Shown: piece by piece, positions 13,603-27,113 of the stretch
Layout: each line of letters begins with the position of its first letter
Numbering within the stretch: position 1 is the first letter of the stretch
Assembly: GCA_014338405.1 (NCBI GenBank)
Contig: JTDE01001005.1
Location: 15,598 to 79,597, forward strand
DNA from: Paragonimus skrjabini miyazakii
Taxonomy: Eukaryota > Platyhelminthes > Trematoda > Plagiorchiida > Troglotrematidae
Reading direction: 5' to 3'
Length of the DNA: 64,000 nt
The notes under the pieces: generated by a model
Told to the model about the DNA's origin: nothing
Database searches by the model: none
Seen by the model: only the letters and a program-made list of their open reading frames with translations
Program-made: the position numbers and the translations under genes

Positions 13603-15181
13603 CTGACGTAACTTTGAAACGGTACAACAAATCATCGGCTACCTAGTTGTAATAATATGGTCGTTAATTTTTTTTATGTGGGGCTGTAACTTAACACGAG
13701 AGCTGATAGTCTTGGGAGGAGAATCATCGCCGGAAACCATCGATCAAGTTAAAAGAGAACAATTATTTTACAATAAAGGTTATTTATTATCGCACATCCA
13801 GTTGTTCATGGACGGATGAAACTAAGTCAGGATGTTTAGCAACAACATCTTAAATAAAGCAATATGGTTGGTTTTCTACTAGATCTGCTGTTTTCAGAAA
13901 CACAATCTTGTTTTTTGGGTCAACCGTAGTTTTCATACAACGCAATAAGCGAAGTTGCTCGTTTTGTTATTTCGTGGTGTAAATAATTGTGTTCGTGTTT
14001 ATGCTACTGGCTTGTTAACCGCCTGGTCAGTGTACTACCTTCCCGTTGGTAGTCGTGCGACTGTTTGTTTGACCGGAGTCAGATGTAACTTCCCCAGTAC
14101 TCACTGGACTGCAACGGAAGCTGAAATGGGGGCGCGGAAAGAATTTATTTTGCTTTCTGTGTGCTAAGCGTGCGATAGCAAGCAGGCTAAAGGGAAGTGT
14201 TAGGTGAGGTGAGTAACGGAGCTCCAGGTCTTGACATCGTGATTGACATCAGTCTCGCGCTCAACAACCCCCTCTCAGACCCCGGATGAATGCACACATG
14301 CACAGGCGCGTGCAACGCGTCCGTGCACAAATCACCCGACCAGACAGTTGACTGGTTGGCCTACTTTCTCCTGACCCCTCTGATCACTCAGCCAGTGGCA
14401 CGGCGGAGACTATGGGTTTTTCCTTCCATCTGATTGGCCATTAAATCCGGTTTGCTGTCAGTCAAATCAGTAGACACCTCGTCCAAAACGACGGTTCCGG
14501 AGCATTCATCTGCACTCGCCCTGTCAACCGGGCAGGTTACGACAACCACATTATATATACATATGTGTGTGTTTGTTCACTTGTGCGTGTGTTGCCTGTG
14601 GCGCATATGTTCCAACTCCTGGCTCGGTTGTACATCACGTCTTCATTCGTCCACTATTCGTGTGGGTAGGGTCTGTGCAATACCGAACGAACCGGGAACC
14701 ACAGATGTCCAGTGACTATCATACACGGATGTGCAACTGATTTTCCAGTTCCTGCGTCAACGTTTAATAATTATCGTACTTTCATTGTGCGTGGACAGGG
14801 TAACGAGATAAGTTGGTCATCTCTACCAACACTGAACTACCTTCACTGTCACACTCATTCATGCACATATGTGTCCACATGTCGTGTGCTGTCTTTACTT
14901 ATGGTAGTATCACTGCAGCGCCAGTTTCTCATTTATCATCCTCCGGACCGTCTCTCTTACCGTCATCATCATTATCATTCTCTTTGTCTTGCTCCAAACG
15001 CCTATCATTTGCCCGGTTTTCCCGACTACCTGGTCAATCTCTAGGCTGTCAGTAGTACTGTCAGCGTTCGTCTGCTTAATTACCGGAATAAACTGGAAAG
15101 TGTTTCGGTCACAGACACAACTACACACGAATTGTGCTTTTGGAAATTGATCGCATCTGTAGCTTGAAGCAGACAGTGTAT

Positions 15182-15197
15182 AGAGAGAGAGAGAGAG
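15182..15197. repeat. (AG)8 microsatellite
   Basis: A perfect AG dinucleotide run. Confidence 0.9.
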
Positions 15198-17140
15198 TAA
15201 GTTAACCCGGAGTTCTATTTGATCTTGGATCTTTGATATTTTAAAATGTGAATGTGGCGATTCATCCATTGAGTGCCTGTCTGTGTGAGAGTTCACTCGT
15301 CTGCTTGTCTGTGTGCATTTCTTGCGATACTCACAGTAAATATTGTGTCAGTTGGTCACATCATGGTTTGCGATTGGATCACACAAGGCTGGGGAACGTA
15401 GGTTGACATATACTTGTGATGTTTATTTTTTTTAAATGCCAGCATCCAGAAGGATAAGCATAATCTACGTGTTATTGTTCACCCAGCCTTAAGTGACTTT
15501 TTCTAGGTCCCGTGTACTTCATCCAACCGTGGTAAAGATAATTGTGGGTGTTAGTCTGTCATTCCGAGTTTGTTAAGATTTCCCTAAAGCAAAACGTTCT
15601 GTAACCCAATAGTGTTATTTGATTTTACCGATTTTAAACAAGAGATTTATTTTGTTTTTGAGCTTCAATTCTGGCCAACAAGTGTATTTTCCTAAGTAAT
15701 TGGTAGATTCGTATTGCGAAAACGGAATTTGAGTACAAAGTGTGTCTAGCAATCGAATCCTTCTCGTTATTCTCCAATTTTTAAAACCATGTGACTTTGA
15801 TCAAAACTGTCAAAGGCAAACCGACAAAGACAACTGTGGTATTGTATAATACAGTCGTTGGACTATCCGGGACGTTGACATAAAACGTTGTATTCCTATG
15901 ACCACTTGCTTTTAAAGTTCCCGTTTTCTGTTGACTATTTTTTCCGACACAAGTGTTGTTCGAAAGTGAGAAGGGTTGGAACTCTTGATTTTCGCATATT
16001 GCTCAGGATGCGTTATCGGCCTGTGGAATCCCCACCCGTGTTGGATGTATCATCATGTCAGAATTGACTCAACGGATTTTTCAGAATAGAATTCGTGGTT
16101 TTACTTGATTATTCTTACACACTTATATTAATAGCTTATATATAACTTATATTAGTAACTGATTCCATATAGCAGAATTTGTAAGTGATGGAAGTGGTGA
16201 CTACTCGCATTGAACAGTGGCCCTTCCTATTTTTTTTCAAGCTACGAAAATATCATTGTTCTATGAGCAGATTGATCACTCATCTGGCATTAGTAACCAG
16301 TAAGATTACAATTGCATCCTAAGAAGTAGATCAACCGTGGTGAGCTCGATCAGACAGTCGGTGCCAAAAATGTTGCTTACGCCAAACGAGAAGGTACTAT
16401 TATTATGCCTGGTGAATTCTACCTCATCAACGTATATGTATCTATATAAACTAACCTCAACCACGATGTCTCAAGAATACAAATTGTCTCAAAAATAAAT
16501 ATATTATTTCCTCGAACTATCATTCACATGAACGAAGACACCTCACAGTATCAGTAAGGTCAGTTTAACTGTTGGTTTTCATAAATGATTGTAGTATATT
16601 AACAAGGTAACTCGCTACTACCAGATCGCCGATACTGAGTTATCAGTTATTGACAGGTGGTGGTTTACATGAAGGTCTGTTTTGAATTTATTAGAAAGAA
16701 TACGGTCGAAACACGTGCAAAAGTAAATTACACATTACGCTATTTATACTTCCTTCCATATGACAACTGCAAGTTTAAGAACAGATTATCCTAATGCTTA
16801 TATACATTGGGCTTCAATAGGAAGTGAGTTAATATACTATCGGGTAGTTGAGAATTAATGATTTTATCAAAACGAAATGGAAGCTGTTCGTTTCAGCTTA
16901 ATCAGAACAATTAAATATGGTACTACTAACTGATCTGCTCGACCACTCTGTTTGAATCCCAAGGACATAGATATGTGTTCCCACGAGTTATTTTTTAAAT
17001 CCCCAGATATTTTGGCCCCACAACCGACATTCTTTTGAACGACTCTACCAATGACGGAAATTTGCAACAGTGTCTACTGTTTGTTCTAAATTCTATCTAT
17101 TCAGTGATCTTTTTGGGATATTGGTACAACAGATAATACA

Positions 17141-17178
17141 TTATTTATTATTATTATTTATTATTACATTTATTAGTA
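17141..17178. repeat. imperfect (TTA/TTTA)n low-complexity tract
   Basis: Repeated TTATTA and TTTATTA units with few interruptions. Confidence 0.85.
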
Positions 17179-20100
17179 ATAACCAACAGATGGATATTTT
17201 TCATTTGAATCTTCACTACCCGGTTTTGTTTTATGCAATGATTAGTTAATTTAAAAAATCACAAAATTCAGGTTAGTAGCTTCCCAGTGCATTCATGGAA
17301 AAACTTGTACGACCATTCCTCTTTTAGAATGATCTTTCACAATATGAAATCGACAGTCCTATTTTGCAAATCTTATCAGAAAGGACTAAACTGAATTGAG
17401 GTTTAATAACCTCCACAAGAATTTGCAATCAAGACACGAGCACTTCAGGTTACTGTTGTGCATTCAAGCTGATGTACTGGGCCAATGTTACCTGATCACT
17501 TAGGTTTCTCATGCTTTAAGAATCAGATATCAATGATCATTTAGTAAATATTACATTTACTGAACCACATTGTTGGTTGCCTGGGCGTGAACCAGTTGTC
17601 ATATGACCAACATTTTACATTTGTACTGCCCACCTTCTACTAAGCCTATTTGAACTGACCGATTTCGATGGAGAGTTAATTCTAGTGTTTCAACCTATGC
17701 GACAGAGTGTCATTTAAAAGAGTGATCATGCCCTCGTGATACATCGTATATGAACTAGGACGTTGTCCTACCAAAAAGTTGCTTTCCCATATAGCTTCAG
17801 AGACGCGAATGGCAACATAGGATGTCTCAGCGTATGATTATGGGAATATGTGTTTTTACTACAACAGAATGCAGCTATTCCGTTTGCAGCAAATAATAAA
17901 TATGATCCCTAGGATTAGTGGGTCTTTAACGTTAGTGCTTCGATGATGTACACTTTACCCTACCAAAGTCAGTGAATTGAGTAATAGACTTAGAAACACT
18001 AGTTTCAGTTCGTGATAAATGATGCTACATTTACGGTTGATACACTAGGATGGTCTAAATCGTTTTGGTGCCAGTTGAACAATTCCTATACAGACATTGA
18101 GCTGAAGGGCGGAACTGAATTCGGGAGCAGCTATATTTGAAGGACGAAACGGATTCTATTATTGTGTGTTTTTCCAACTCGGCAAGGGATTATAATTTTC
18201 CAGCAGAACAAATCAATCAACTCACGAAATCTTGGTATAACGTAGACTGCGTAAATGCAAAAGGGAATACTAATCACATTTTACCGGTGCATCAGTTTGA
18301 ACGCGCTATAGCAATCTGAGGTGGCCCTATGATTTTGTCGGGGCCATTTTTCGTTCTTGTTTGTGATTCATCCGTTATGAAGGTTATTCAGCCGAAATTC
18401 AGTTTCCTGCCTTTTCATAACATTTGCTGATTTACTGGGAGAAAGGGTTGTTATTGGCTTGATACTATAGCAGAAGGGTGACCTTAAAATGGTTGGTCTG
18501 ACCCGGATTTAGTTCGTTCGCATGGGGTATGTACTATCTCTTTGTAGCTCATGTAAGTTTTTCCCGTCAGCGCGTATCATGGCAGTTATTTTTACCAGTG
18601 GATGGTACACAGTAAAACCTTTTCCAGTAAATCTTGATCAATATAAAAGCGGATTTAGTTCTTTGTCAGGGCCTACAGCTGCGGGGGCCATAAGACCTGC
18701 AAGTACGGCTCAGAACTTGAAGTGATCTTGAAGATTAGAAAGGAAATTAGTTCCATAATTTACGATACTTGCTGATGTTGTTATATGCATTTTGAAGTGC
18801 GAATCCTATGTCAGCATTCGGTAGGCTCAGACAAAAGGTTGTAAACTCGGTTCATCTCAGTTCTCGCCAACAATGGTGAACTAGAAGTGAATACTATACA
18901 CACTTGACCATAGCACTTGCAATCAGAGGAACTGTTTCAGCCAGCATGTTACGAATGGAAGCATCTTACTCGAGTTTCGTATTTGTTAGACCTCTTCAGT
19001 AATGTTTACCTTTGCTACAACCGGCCCACGTTGGTTTTTGCGACATCGTCGTTACACTAGGCACTACCAAATTATCATATCTAAACGTTTAGCCACCTTA
19101 ATCTCATGGTAGGATTCAATAGGCCCAATCGCCTTTGAGAGAATGGTAACTATCCTGTCAACTCCAGCCAATGATCCCACGGTTAGAAATTCTCAGTCAA
19201 CTTGAAATAACACATTTCACCACTTCTGGAGGCTTGCTTTAACAAGAGCGAACATCGGGTATAGTGCTTCTTTTCGAAAACCGGTTGGCGCAAAGTACAC
19301 CTGAATGCGAAACCTCTGGTCATATGTGAGTGATGTTCAGCTCATATCTACCAAATCTTCATGTGTTTATCATATTTTGATTTAACCAATTCACATTATC
19401 CGACTGATGCGACGGGTACTCTTGCACACGTTTAGCAGTTCGCTGAGACCGATGTCGAACAGCAATCACACAGTTATTGATTCCAGTCCCGTTACCACAC
19501 GGACAACTTAATGTTTTATAGACCACATGTCACATGGCGCATTGTCTTGTGGTGTAGCGAATAAGATTGTCACATAGCCTCAAGACCGACGAATTTTCCG
19601 ACCTGTTGTTTCATTTTGACCCACGTGTGAATACACCAATTCATCTCTACCTGAGTAACTGATCGGACAATTGTCTCCTCTGTTGCAATTTGTGTTTTTC
19701 TTTCATAAGCAAAATAATTGTAGACATAACACTCAGTCACGGAACATCTTCCCCTTTGCTTTGGATAATCCGCCGGGCTTGGTGGAATTTCATCTTTCTG
19801 TTCGTCCGCGCAGCGGTCAATTTATGTCACCTATCGGAAAATGACCTCAGGTCATGCAATTAATATCTGCGGTTGTATGCGCGACATTTCCGTGTGTACA
19901 TATATTCAAACAAGCTTTTGACTATTCTGTTTGCAGAATTTAAGAAGGTTGGCCCGTTCAGTTTATCCGGTACATTTACCAAAACCGTTTTTAGGAACAC
20001 ACGTGCTGGTCACATTCGACCATCAATTAAATAAACACTGATTTATTCCGCAGGACATAGTTAAGTGATCATACCTTATTCCTAAAGTAACTACCGGGGC

Positions 20101-22557
20101 CAAGACTACCATGGACACCTGGCTTTTTTAAAAAGCTTATCCACTGTCTTCGCGCAGCCCTTTTACAATAGAACTCCAGTCAACCGCGTTTGTTCGGCTT
20201 TGTTTATCGTTAATGTGTGTATACTTGTGTTTGTCTCTATCCGTCCGGCTTTCATTCATCCAGTTTTTATTCTAGTCACTATTGTGACGAACTCGCACCT
20301 GGACAGCTGTCATTCTGATCTACAAAGATGTCTCATGATCATCTGCCTTGTCTCTATTTCAAATGACTCTTTTACCCAGTGCACGCGTTTTTAGCTGTTA
20401 TTTTTTATTCAGCTTTTTCTGCACATGTTAGCGCGACACAACAGCCCTTGTGTCCTTTCACTCACGACTACTTTAGGAACCGGACTGTACCATAGCACCA
20501 AATCAATGTGTTTCGCATGATGTTCACTTTTACAACTGTCGTTTCAAGGTATGAGTCGGCGTCGACCACATTCACGATCAACGCCCTCCTTAATTGATTA
20601 CTGTTTACCACATGGTGTTTTCCGCCATGAATCGGGTGACACACAGATTGAGTAAGTGTTATATCCGATGAGAAGCAGCAAACTGTTGAAACGGATGCGC
20701 GGCCTGTGTAATAGACAGCAAATCCGTCAGCCGTGCCAAAAGTCGCGATGAGCAAACAAGCTGTACAGATGATTACGTGTTATCCAATAGCAAACGCGTA
20801 CAGGCGGATACGATCAATAAGTTAGTAAGCTAAGTGATCAGTTACTAAAACCAACGTGCAAAAAAAGCGTACATCTTTCAACGGTTGTTTGTTCATTGTG
20901 CGTTTTGATGCACATGGATATCTTGAGTGGGAGTAGGGGAATTGAAAACTCTCTAATAAAACTTACGAAATGAACCAACAACCACTCTCCACGTTAGCGC
21001 GCATTTACCATTGGCTCGCCTCAGACTCTGGCAGCGCAGATGCACCCAAAAGTATGTCCAATGACATCTCTTTATCTGCATGGCTAGCTTGATGCGGTGA
21101 ATATCGAAGTTGATGTGATTAACTGTTCACATCTGCATTCTACTTTCAACCTTCATTTCATGTAATATATTACTACCCGTTTCCTTATGAAGCCGGTCAA
21201 CCACGTTCAGTAAGGTTTTCGGACTAGTCGCGCATCGATCCAGTTAAATTGGTGGTTCGTGATCCTTGGTGCCAATTAAGCTAATTTTCTGGCTTCGTGT
21301 TGCTATCTTCCTGCTGTCCAAGCGACATGGTTGCCCCAAGTGATATTCCCCTATATATCCTCCTATTATCCTATATATCTTGTGATCACAGGTGTGAAAA
21401 CTTAGGTAGGAATATTCGACTTGTGCGAGTTTTTCGAACTATATGCCATATTCCCAGTAGTTAGTGTTGTCTTTATTAAGCTACCTCTAATCTGTGTCGT
21501 TCTCAACCAGACATTTAGCTATCGAATGGATTATCTTGTCACTGTGTACTACATTTTATATCATCAGATAGTCCTAAACACAATTATGCTGGAGTGACAA
21601 CTTAATAGTGACGTGTGGAAACCACACGAAGCTGTTCATCAAAAAATTTGTAATTATTCACGAAATGTTTTACTCCAATTACTATACCAACATTTTGTGA
21701 CATGTAGTGGGTATGACGAATACCTTCGGAGTTATTTTTCTAAAACATGAAGGAAATGACTGTCGTAAAGTATCCACTAACTGCATTATGCTCTCATCCT
21801 AATGGAACTTGGAGATACCCAGTTCATGCTTGTTACTGATCCTGCACACATGTAAAGCTTCGTTGATCTGTATTCAAAACAACGTCGGTTCCGGAAAATT
21901 CACTGATTAAATATGAGTTGTCTGCTTTTAACTCACTTACTTTTTTGTACTCTTTAGTATTTTTCTACTCTATGACGTATTCATACGACATCCATATAGC
22001 AGTTAAAATCCTTCTGACCTAACCTGCTATTCAGTGGAACAGTCAATCGATTAGACGTAAACTTAGTAACAGAAATAATTTTAACTAGGTTACCCTTGTG
22101 AACCAGCCGATGACAGTCGTTCCCATTACTGCATAAATATGACAATCATTAAGCACTGGATGAACCAGTATTCCTGACCGCAGGGAATGGGCAGGACATT
22201 TTGTTCAAACTTGCCCTACATCACTATCTTACCAAACTGTGATCAACACTGAATTTCGATATAGTTCTATTTTCGTGGTAGTTTTCACAACACAACCAAG
22301 TCACTGATGCTTTCTTTTATGCAACAGTAACATTTTCCGATGCTTTTCCATTAGATCGATCTTGTGTTCACAATTTTGTCCACGGTTGATCACCTTTCGT
22401 CACCTGTCCACATATTTTCCGCTTCATTTGTTCAAACCCTTTGGAGGTACAAGTCAACATTTAGAAGATGCTTTTTTCTCGGTTTGTGGGCACTTTCGTG
22501 TTACATACGCTTTAAATGGTCATCTCTAACCGATTCTGATCCGGATGTTTCAGATGC

Positions 22558-22558
<1 letters not shown>

Positions 22559-22583
<25 letters not shown>
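22559..22583. repeat. (TA)12 microsatellite
   Basis: An uninterrupted TA tract. Confidence 0.95.
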
Positions 22584-22590
<7 letters not shown>

Positions 22591-25500
22591 TTCATTGATC
22601 TGTGGTTAGTATCTATTTGCCTTCTATTTATTTTGATCATTTCATGTCCATCTTCTTTCTCCTTTCAGCCATTTACTGCGCTCATATTAGGCGTAGTTGT
22701 GATTCACCTCTAGGCCAGAATGCGCCTGTTCTCAGACTGCTCAAATCGCCGGCACTCATGTGGATCATTCCTCTTGGTCTCGTTCGTAATCGGTTGGTTT
22801 GTTCCGACTGAACTTTTGGTCACATTCGGGGTTTCTGCTACTAATGTGCTCCCAAGTGAGTTCGGTCCTCTTGTTGTCGTGTTCTCCCCGAAGACCATCT
22901 GTCATATTCTCATCTTTCACCTAACGCCCCAGGTCTGTGTGGCGTCTGTCACAACCCACACATTATTTAACAATGTCTGATTAGTCAATCGAAAAACAGA
23001 TGTGATAACGTATGACTCAACCATCTCCATCGTTCTTCTGCCCACACATAAGGTGGCAGATAGGTTACTCAGGCGAGTCTATCGATTTTTCTCACGCACA
23101 CCCCGTCAGTCTGCAGTCCTAACCGACTACGCTTGTGAGGCTGATGATGCGTGTCTGATTCGTGCTTTCCTCTATCCATGCTCGATGAACTCAGGCGAAC
23201 AGGCATTATGATGTGTTTGATAAACTCGCCTCCTACGCGCCTGTTGGGTCGACGGCTTCTCGAGGCTAGTTTACTCTTGCCGTAGGCGGGTAGGCCTTCG
23301 TTGTCTGTCAGCCTCAGTCCTGGACCAGATTGCGATGGTCAATCGAACTGCTTTGTGTGCATGTGTGGGCACGTCTCTTTCTAGGGTCATTAGAAGGTTC
23401 ACGCTGTTGTCCTTTGCTTCCCAGACTTGGGACAGGAACATTGTCTTGACTATAATTGGATTGTTCAAAGCAGACGTGCCTTGTGACAGTCATTTTTGCT
23501 TCCTTGTGCCCACGTGGAATTATGTGATCTAAGCGCGTGCACACCGTGTATGTGTGGTTAGTGCATGCGCGCGCCCCATATATCTGTGTTGCAGACACGA
23601 TGGTAATTTGTTGAGTCATAATCGATCTTGATGTTTGCCGACGCTTACAAACCCGTCCACTATACTTCTTTTCTAGTTGATAGATTTGGGAATTTTCGTA
23701 TGCCCGCTGTCTGCGGTTTCACCCAGTACTTAATCCTATGAGGTATTAAAATTTCGTCAGGTCCTTTCTGTCTAGCTGGATTGGTTTCACTATGGCAATT
23801 AGGTCGCGTGAACTGCATACACTTTGTTAGGAATTACTTTGCATCAGGTCAGTTCAATTATTAAAGGATGACACTCAACTTACTAACTGTCAAATCGGTG
23901 TGTTTATATGCGTGATCATCTCCGCTTTGAATTGGACGTGTGCGTATCGTCCATTCTTGTCAAAAATCTGATTTCCGGCTGTCTTCTCGTAGTGTGATGA
24001 CATATTTAGATGTGTTTTGAGCATGACAGGGAGAACGGAGCAAATACACAGACTAACGAGAAGTGTAATCCCGACCAAATTGAGAGACTTTTTTTTTTCA
24101 GTCTTGACTATTTTCCTCGAAGGGAGCAACTCTTATCATTCACTGTTTAAAATTCAAGTCCGTGGTTCGTTGGCTTCGTTTTATAATTTTCACATTATCC
24201 TCGATGTAAGATTGTGTCATTTGCTTCCATACATCAGTGGCTACGGGTTTACAGTTGAGATAAATTTCTGAAATTGCGGTTTCTGTTGAGGCTCAACTAG
24301 TCCACTGCTTATTCATTCAGATTAGCAGCTGATGGCTGAGATATCCAGAGTAATGATCAAACTAAGTTTGATTTAAAAATGTTCCTTGTTCTACGACACA
24401 GGTGTTTAGTTGCAGTGTCTCTATGCAAGATCAAATCGTTGGGGTTGACATCTGGATGAGGCAGATAGTTTTGTAACACATTCACACACTTCTCATTATC
24501 TACTTTATTCCTGAGGCTTACCAGTTCGCTTCGTATGTCCATTCAAATGGCATGTCATACGAATAAATTCAACGTAGCTCCAAGCTACATGTAGGGCCAG
24601 GCATGGTCTAGGTCGAACACAGCTACTTAGTCACGCCTGAGTAAGACAACCTCAATCTACCCAATCACTGTAAGTGTCAGACATTTTGTCCTGTAATCCC
24701 CCCTTTCTCTTGCTTCTTCTTTTACATTTCATGTGACTTATTACAAGATGCTCTCCTTCTTACCGTGGTCCTAGAGATCGTTAAACAGTTCGCTTTCCGA
24801 CGTCTAGCTTTCTTTAAGTGCGACATTCATTTGTCGTTTGAATGATATGCTTTTGTAGTCGTTCGGCTGAGTAAAGTCATCCGATACTATGTAAACAATC
24901 GGTCGTAAAAGTACACAATTGATGCCAAATCATGCAAATCAGTGACGAAGCGCTGTGTTCATGGATGGGTCGCAAGTTGTAACCTGTCCCAAAGACCATG
25001 TCTGTTGTCACGTGACGTGTGACGGCAGCAAGTGGTTCTGAAAAAACGTTCATATGAGCCGTTCCCAGAAGGAGATCACTTTTTGCCCGTCATTGTAACT
25101 CGGTGTACGTTTGTGTAACGGAACACGCTGGAACTGATTCGTTTTTGGTTTACTCATTTTGTAAATCTACAGACACGACGCGAAACGCGTCAATCTCGTA
25201 TGATGAAATGAAGTTTTGTTGAGCCTTATGACCAGTCGATTTCAGTTTGACCAAATTCTTAAATAACCTCGGTTTTCTGCTCATGGCTATGCTAACCCAT
25301 ATGCATCCACGCATAGTCAAAGTCCCCTAAGCATGACAAAGTTCACTCAAAGAAATGAATGTCCTCCAACCGTGAATGGAACAGTGATTAGTAGTACCTA
25401 CCGTAGTTGGGCCGATGGCGCTATCCCAGTATCGTGGTAGCTTGATTATGCACCGATCATGTGACTCATTATTCGCATACTCGAGTCTACATCGAGTCGC

Positions 25501-27113
25501 TGTACCATTGTGATATTAATAACATTCTGCATTTTAACGTGCTCAAAAATGTGTCACGCAAATGGGCTATTTGATTGCCAGCAGTTATGCTTTGCCAACT
25601 CACCATCTGTCAAGACTGCGTTTCGTTCGTTCTCAGTGACCATTCAGATGTGGAGGTTGGGTTGGTTCAGATATCACATATTGACACGCGTCAGACGGTT
25701 TAAAAGTGATAGGATTGGCTCGAAAATAAACGCCCTAAAACTCTTTCATCGAAAGTCTTGTAACAGTTATGGAGAAAAGGATAGGTGTTGCTATCATTTT
25801 CGACGGAGGAATGACCGGTAGTTTCACATTTAATGCCACCTACATTCGATCGTAACTTTTGCATTCACCCAGGCCTTTTGACTGACCCACTTCGAAAAGA
25901 AACACTAGACTCGATCTTCGCTCTTATTGAAGCTCATCAATAGTACACATCTTCGTACGAGTCGGAATTTGTACTCCGGCTGCCATGTATGTAAGACCAT
26001 ACTGTCAGTAGCCTAGCAACAGACATGACCGATCATTCATATCCAAACGGTTAACCACAACATTATGTGGATAGTGTTCGGATTGCCAGATCATTTTGAA
26101 AACAAACAAAAAACAGAGAGGCTCTCTTCAGCCCATTAGATCAGGAACTTCCCAGTGAAGTTTTAGTGACGGACCTCTTTAAACCAACTGAACAGTGTAA
26201 TTTGGTAGTGTTAGAAACTGCCCTTTTCAGGTCAGTAAACTATGGTTGATCCGAAGTCGTTTTAAAATTCATCATCAACACTAGCTGAACAGCTACATTT
26301 TTATATCTTCCTCTATTCATCGTGTTCTTTGTTGGACCACTCAGGTAACAGCATGTGACTCCACATGCGTCGTTTCTGTCAGCCTCTGGTAAACTTTGAT
26401 TTCTGCAATGGTGATGTAACTCTGTAAATGTGTGTGTGTGTGTGTGCACCATAAATGGCAACTGCTTGCTACAGTCAATCCGAGACGTTATCCTTAATAA
26501 TTATGAGGGACTTTCTAGTTCAGTCTGCTTGCAACCTCGATTATCTCCCTTCATCTCATAGCAGGAATCTTACACAATCCGCAACAGTGTGCTTTTGTCC
26601 CCCGACCTGCGAGATTTGAAGCGGTCTACAGATGGAAGCGATCTACTTAATACTGTTGACCCATTATCAGTGAACGCCAACGGGAGTTTGGTATGGCCAT
26701 CCGCTTTTGCCCTATACACACAGGTGGCGGTATACTCCTCATTATATCACCCATATTTCACATATTGCAGCTATCGAATACAGAGTCCATCCACTTACAG
26801 TATCGCGGAACATACGTAGTGGATCATCATCATTATTATCGTTGACAGAAATACATCAGTGGTTCACACTGACGCCTAACTGTTACACAATCATGAGGAA
26901 GAAATTAAACAAACCTTGTATAGAAAGAGAGAAGGGAAAAATAAAGGGGACGGGAAGGGATTTAACTACAAAAATAGCCACGTCTATACTGAAACACTCA
27001 ACATCAAGGTGTCTATACCCTGCAAACAAACAACGAATCTGTAAGTGAGAGTAAGGCATCATCAGCAAGACAGCTTCCTTACGGCTTTCATTGCCCCGCG
27101 TCATTAAGTGCAC
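22584..27113. other. no supported gene; includes 3' flank of the LINE relic
   Basis: No recognisable protein family. A minus-strand frame at 23890-24129 has a basic N-terminus and one hydrophobic stretch (VGITLLVSLCICSVLPVML), but its lysines come partly from a poly-T run and there is no other support. A (TG)9 tract sits at 26429-26446. About 26880-27113 may be 3' untranslated sequence of the adjacent minus-strand retrotransposon. Confidence 0.45.
26429..26446. repeat. (TG)9 microsatellite
   Basis: A perfect TG run. Confidence 0.95.

Larger units (their letters stand above)
13603..22558. other. no supported gene; unassigned DNA
   Basis: Scattered open frames reach 60-128 residues on both strands with no recognisable domain. 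A more GC-rich patch at 14200-14400 holds alternating purine-pyrimidine runs. Simple repeats lie at 15182-15197 and 17141-17178. The frame at 18137-18319 has protein-like composition but no splice or family support. Confidence 0.5.

Noticed and set aside
23890..24129. Small minus-strand frame resembling a one-pass membrane protein
   Set aside because: The lysine run comes from a poly-T tract and the hydrophobic part is typical of T-rich random frames. No other support.
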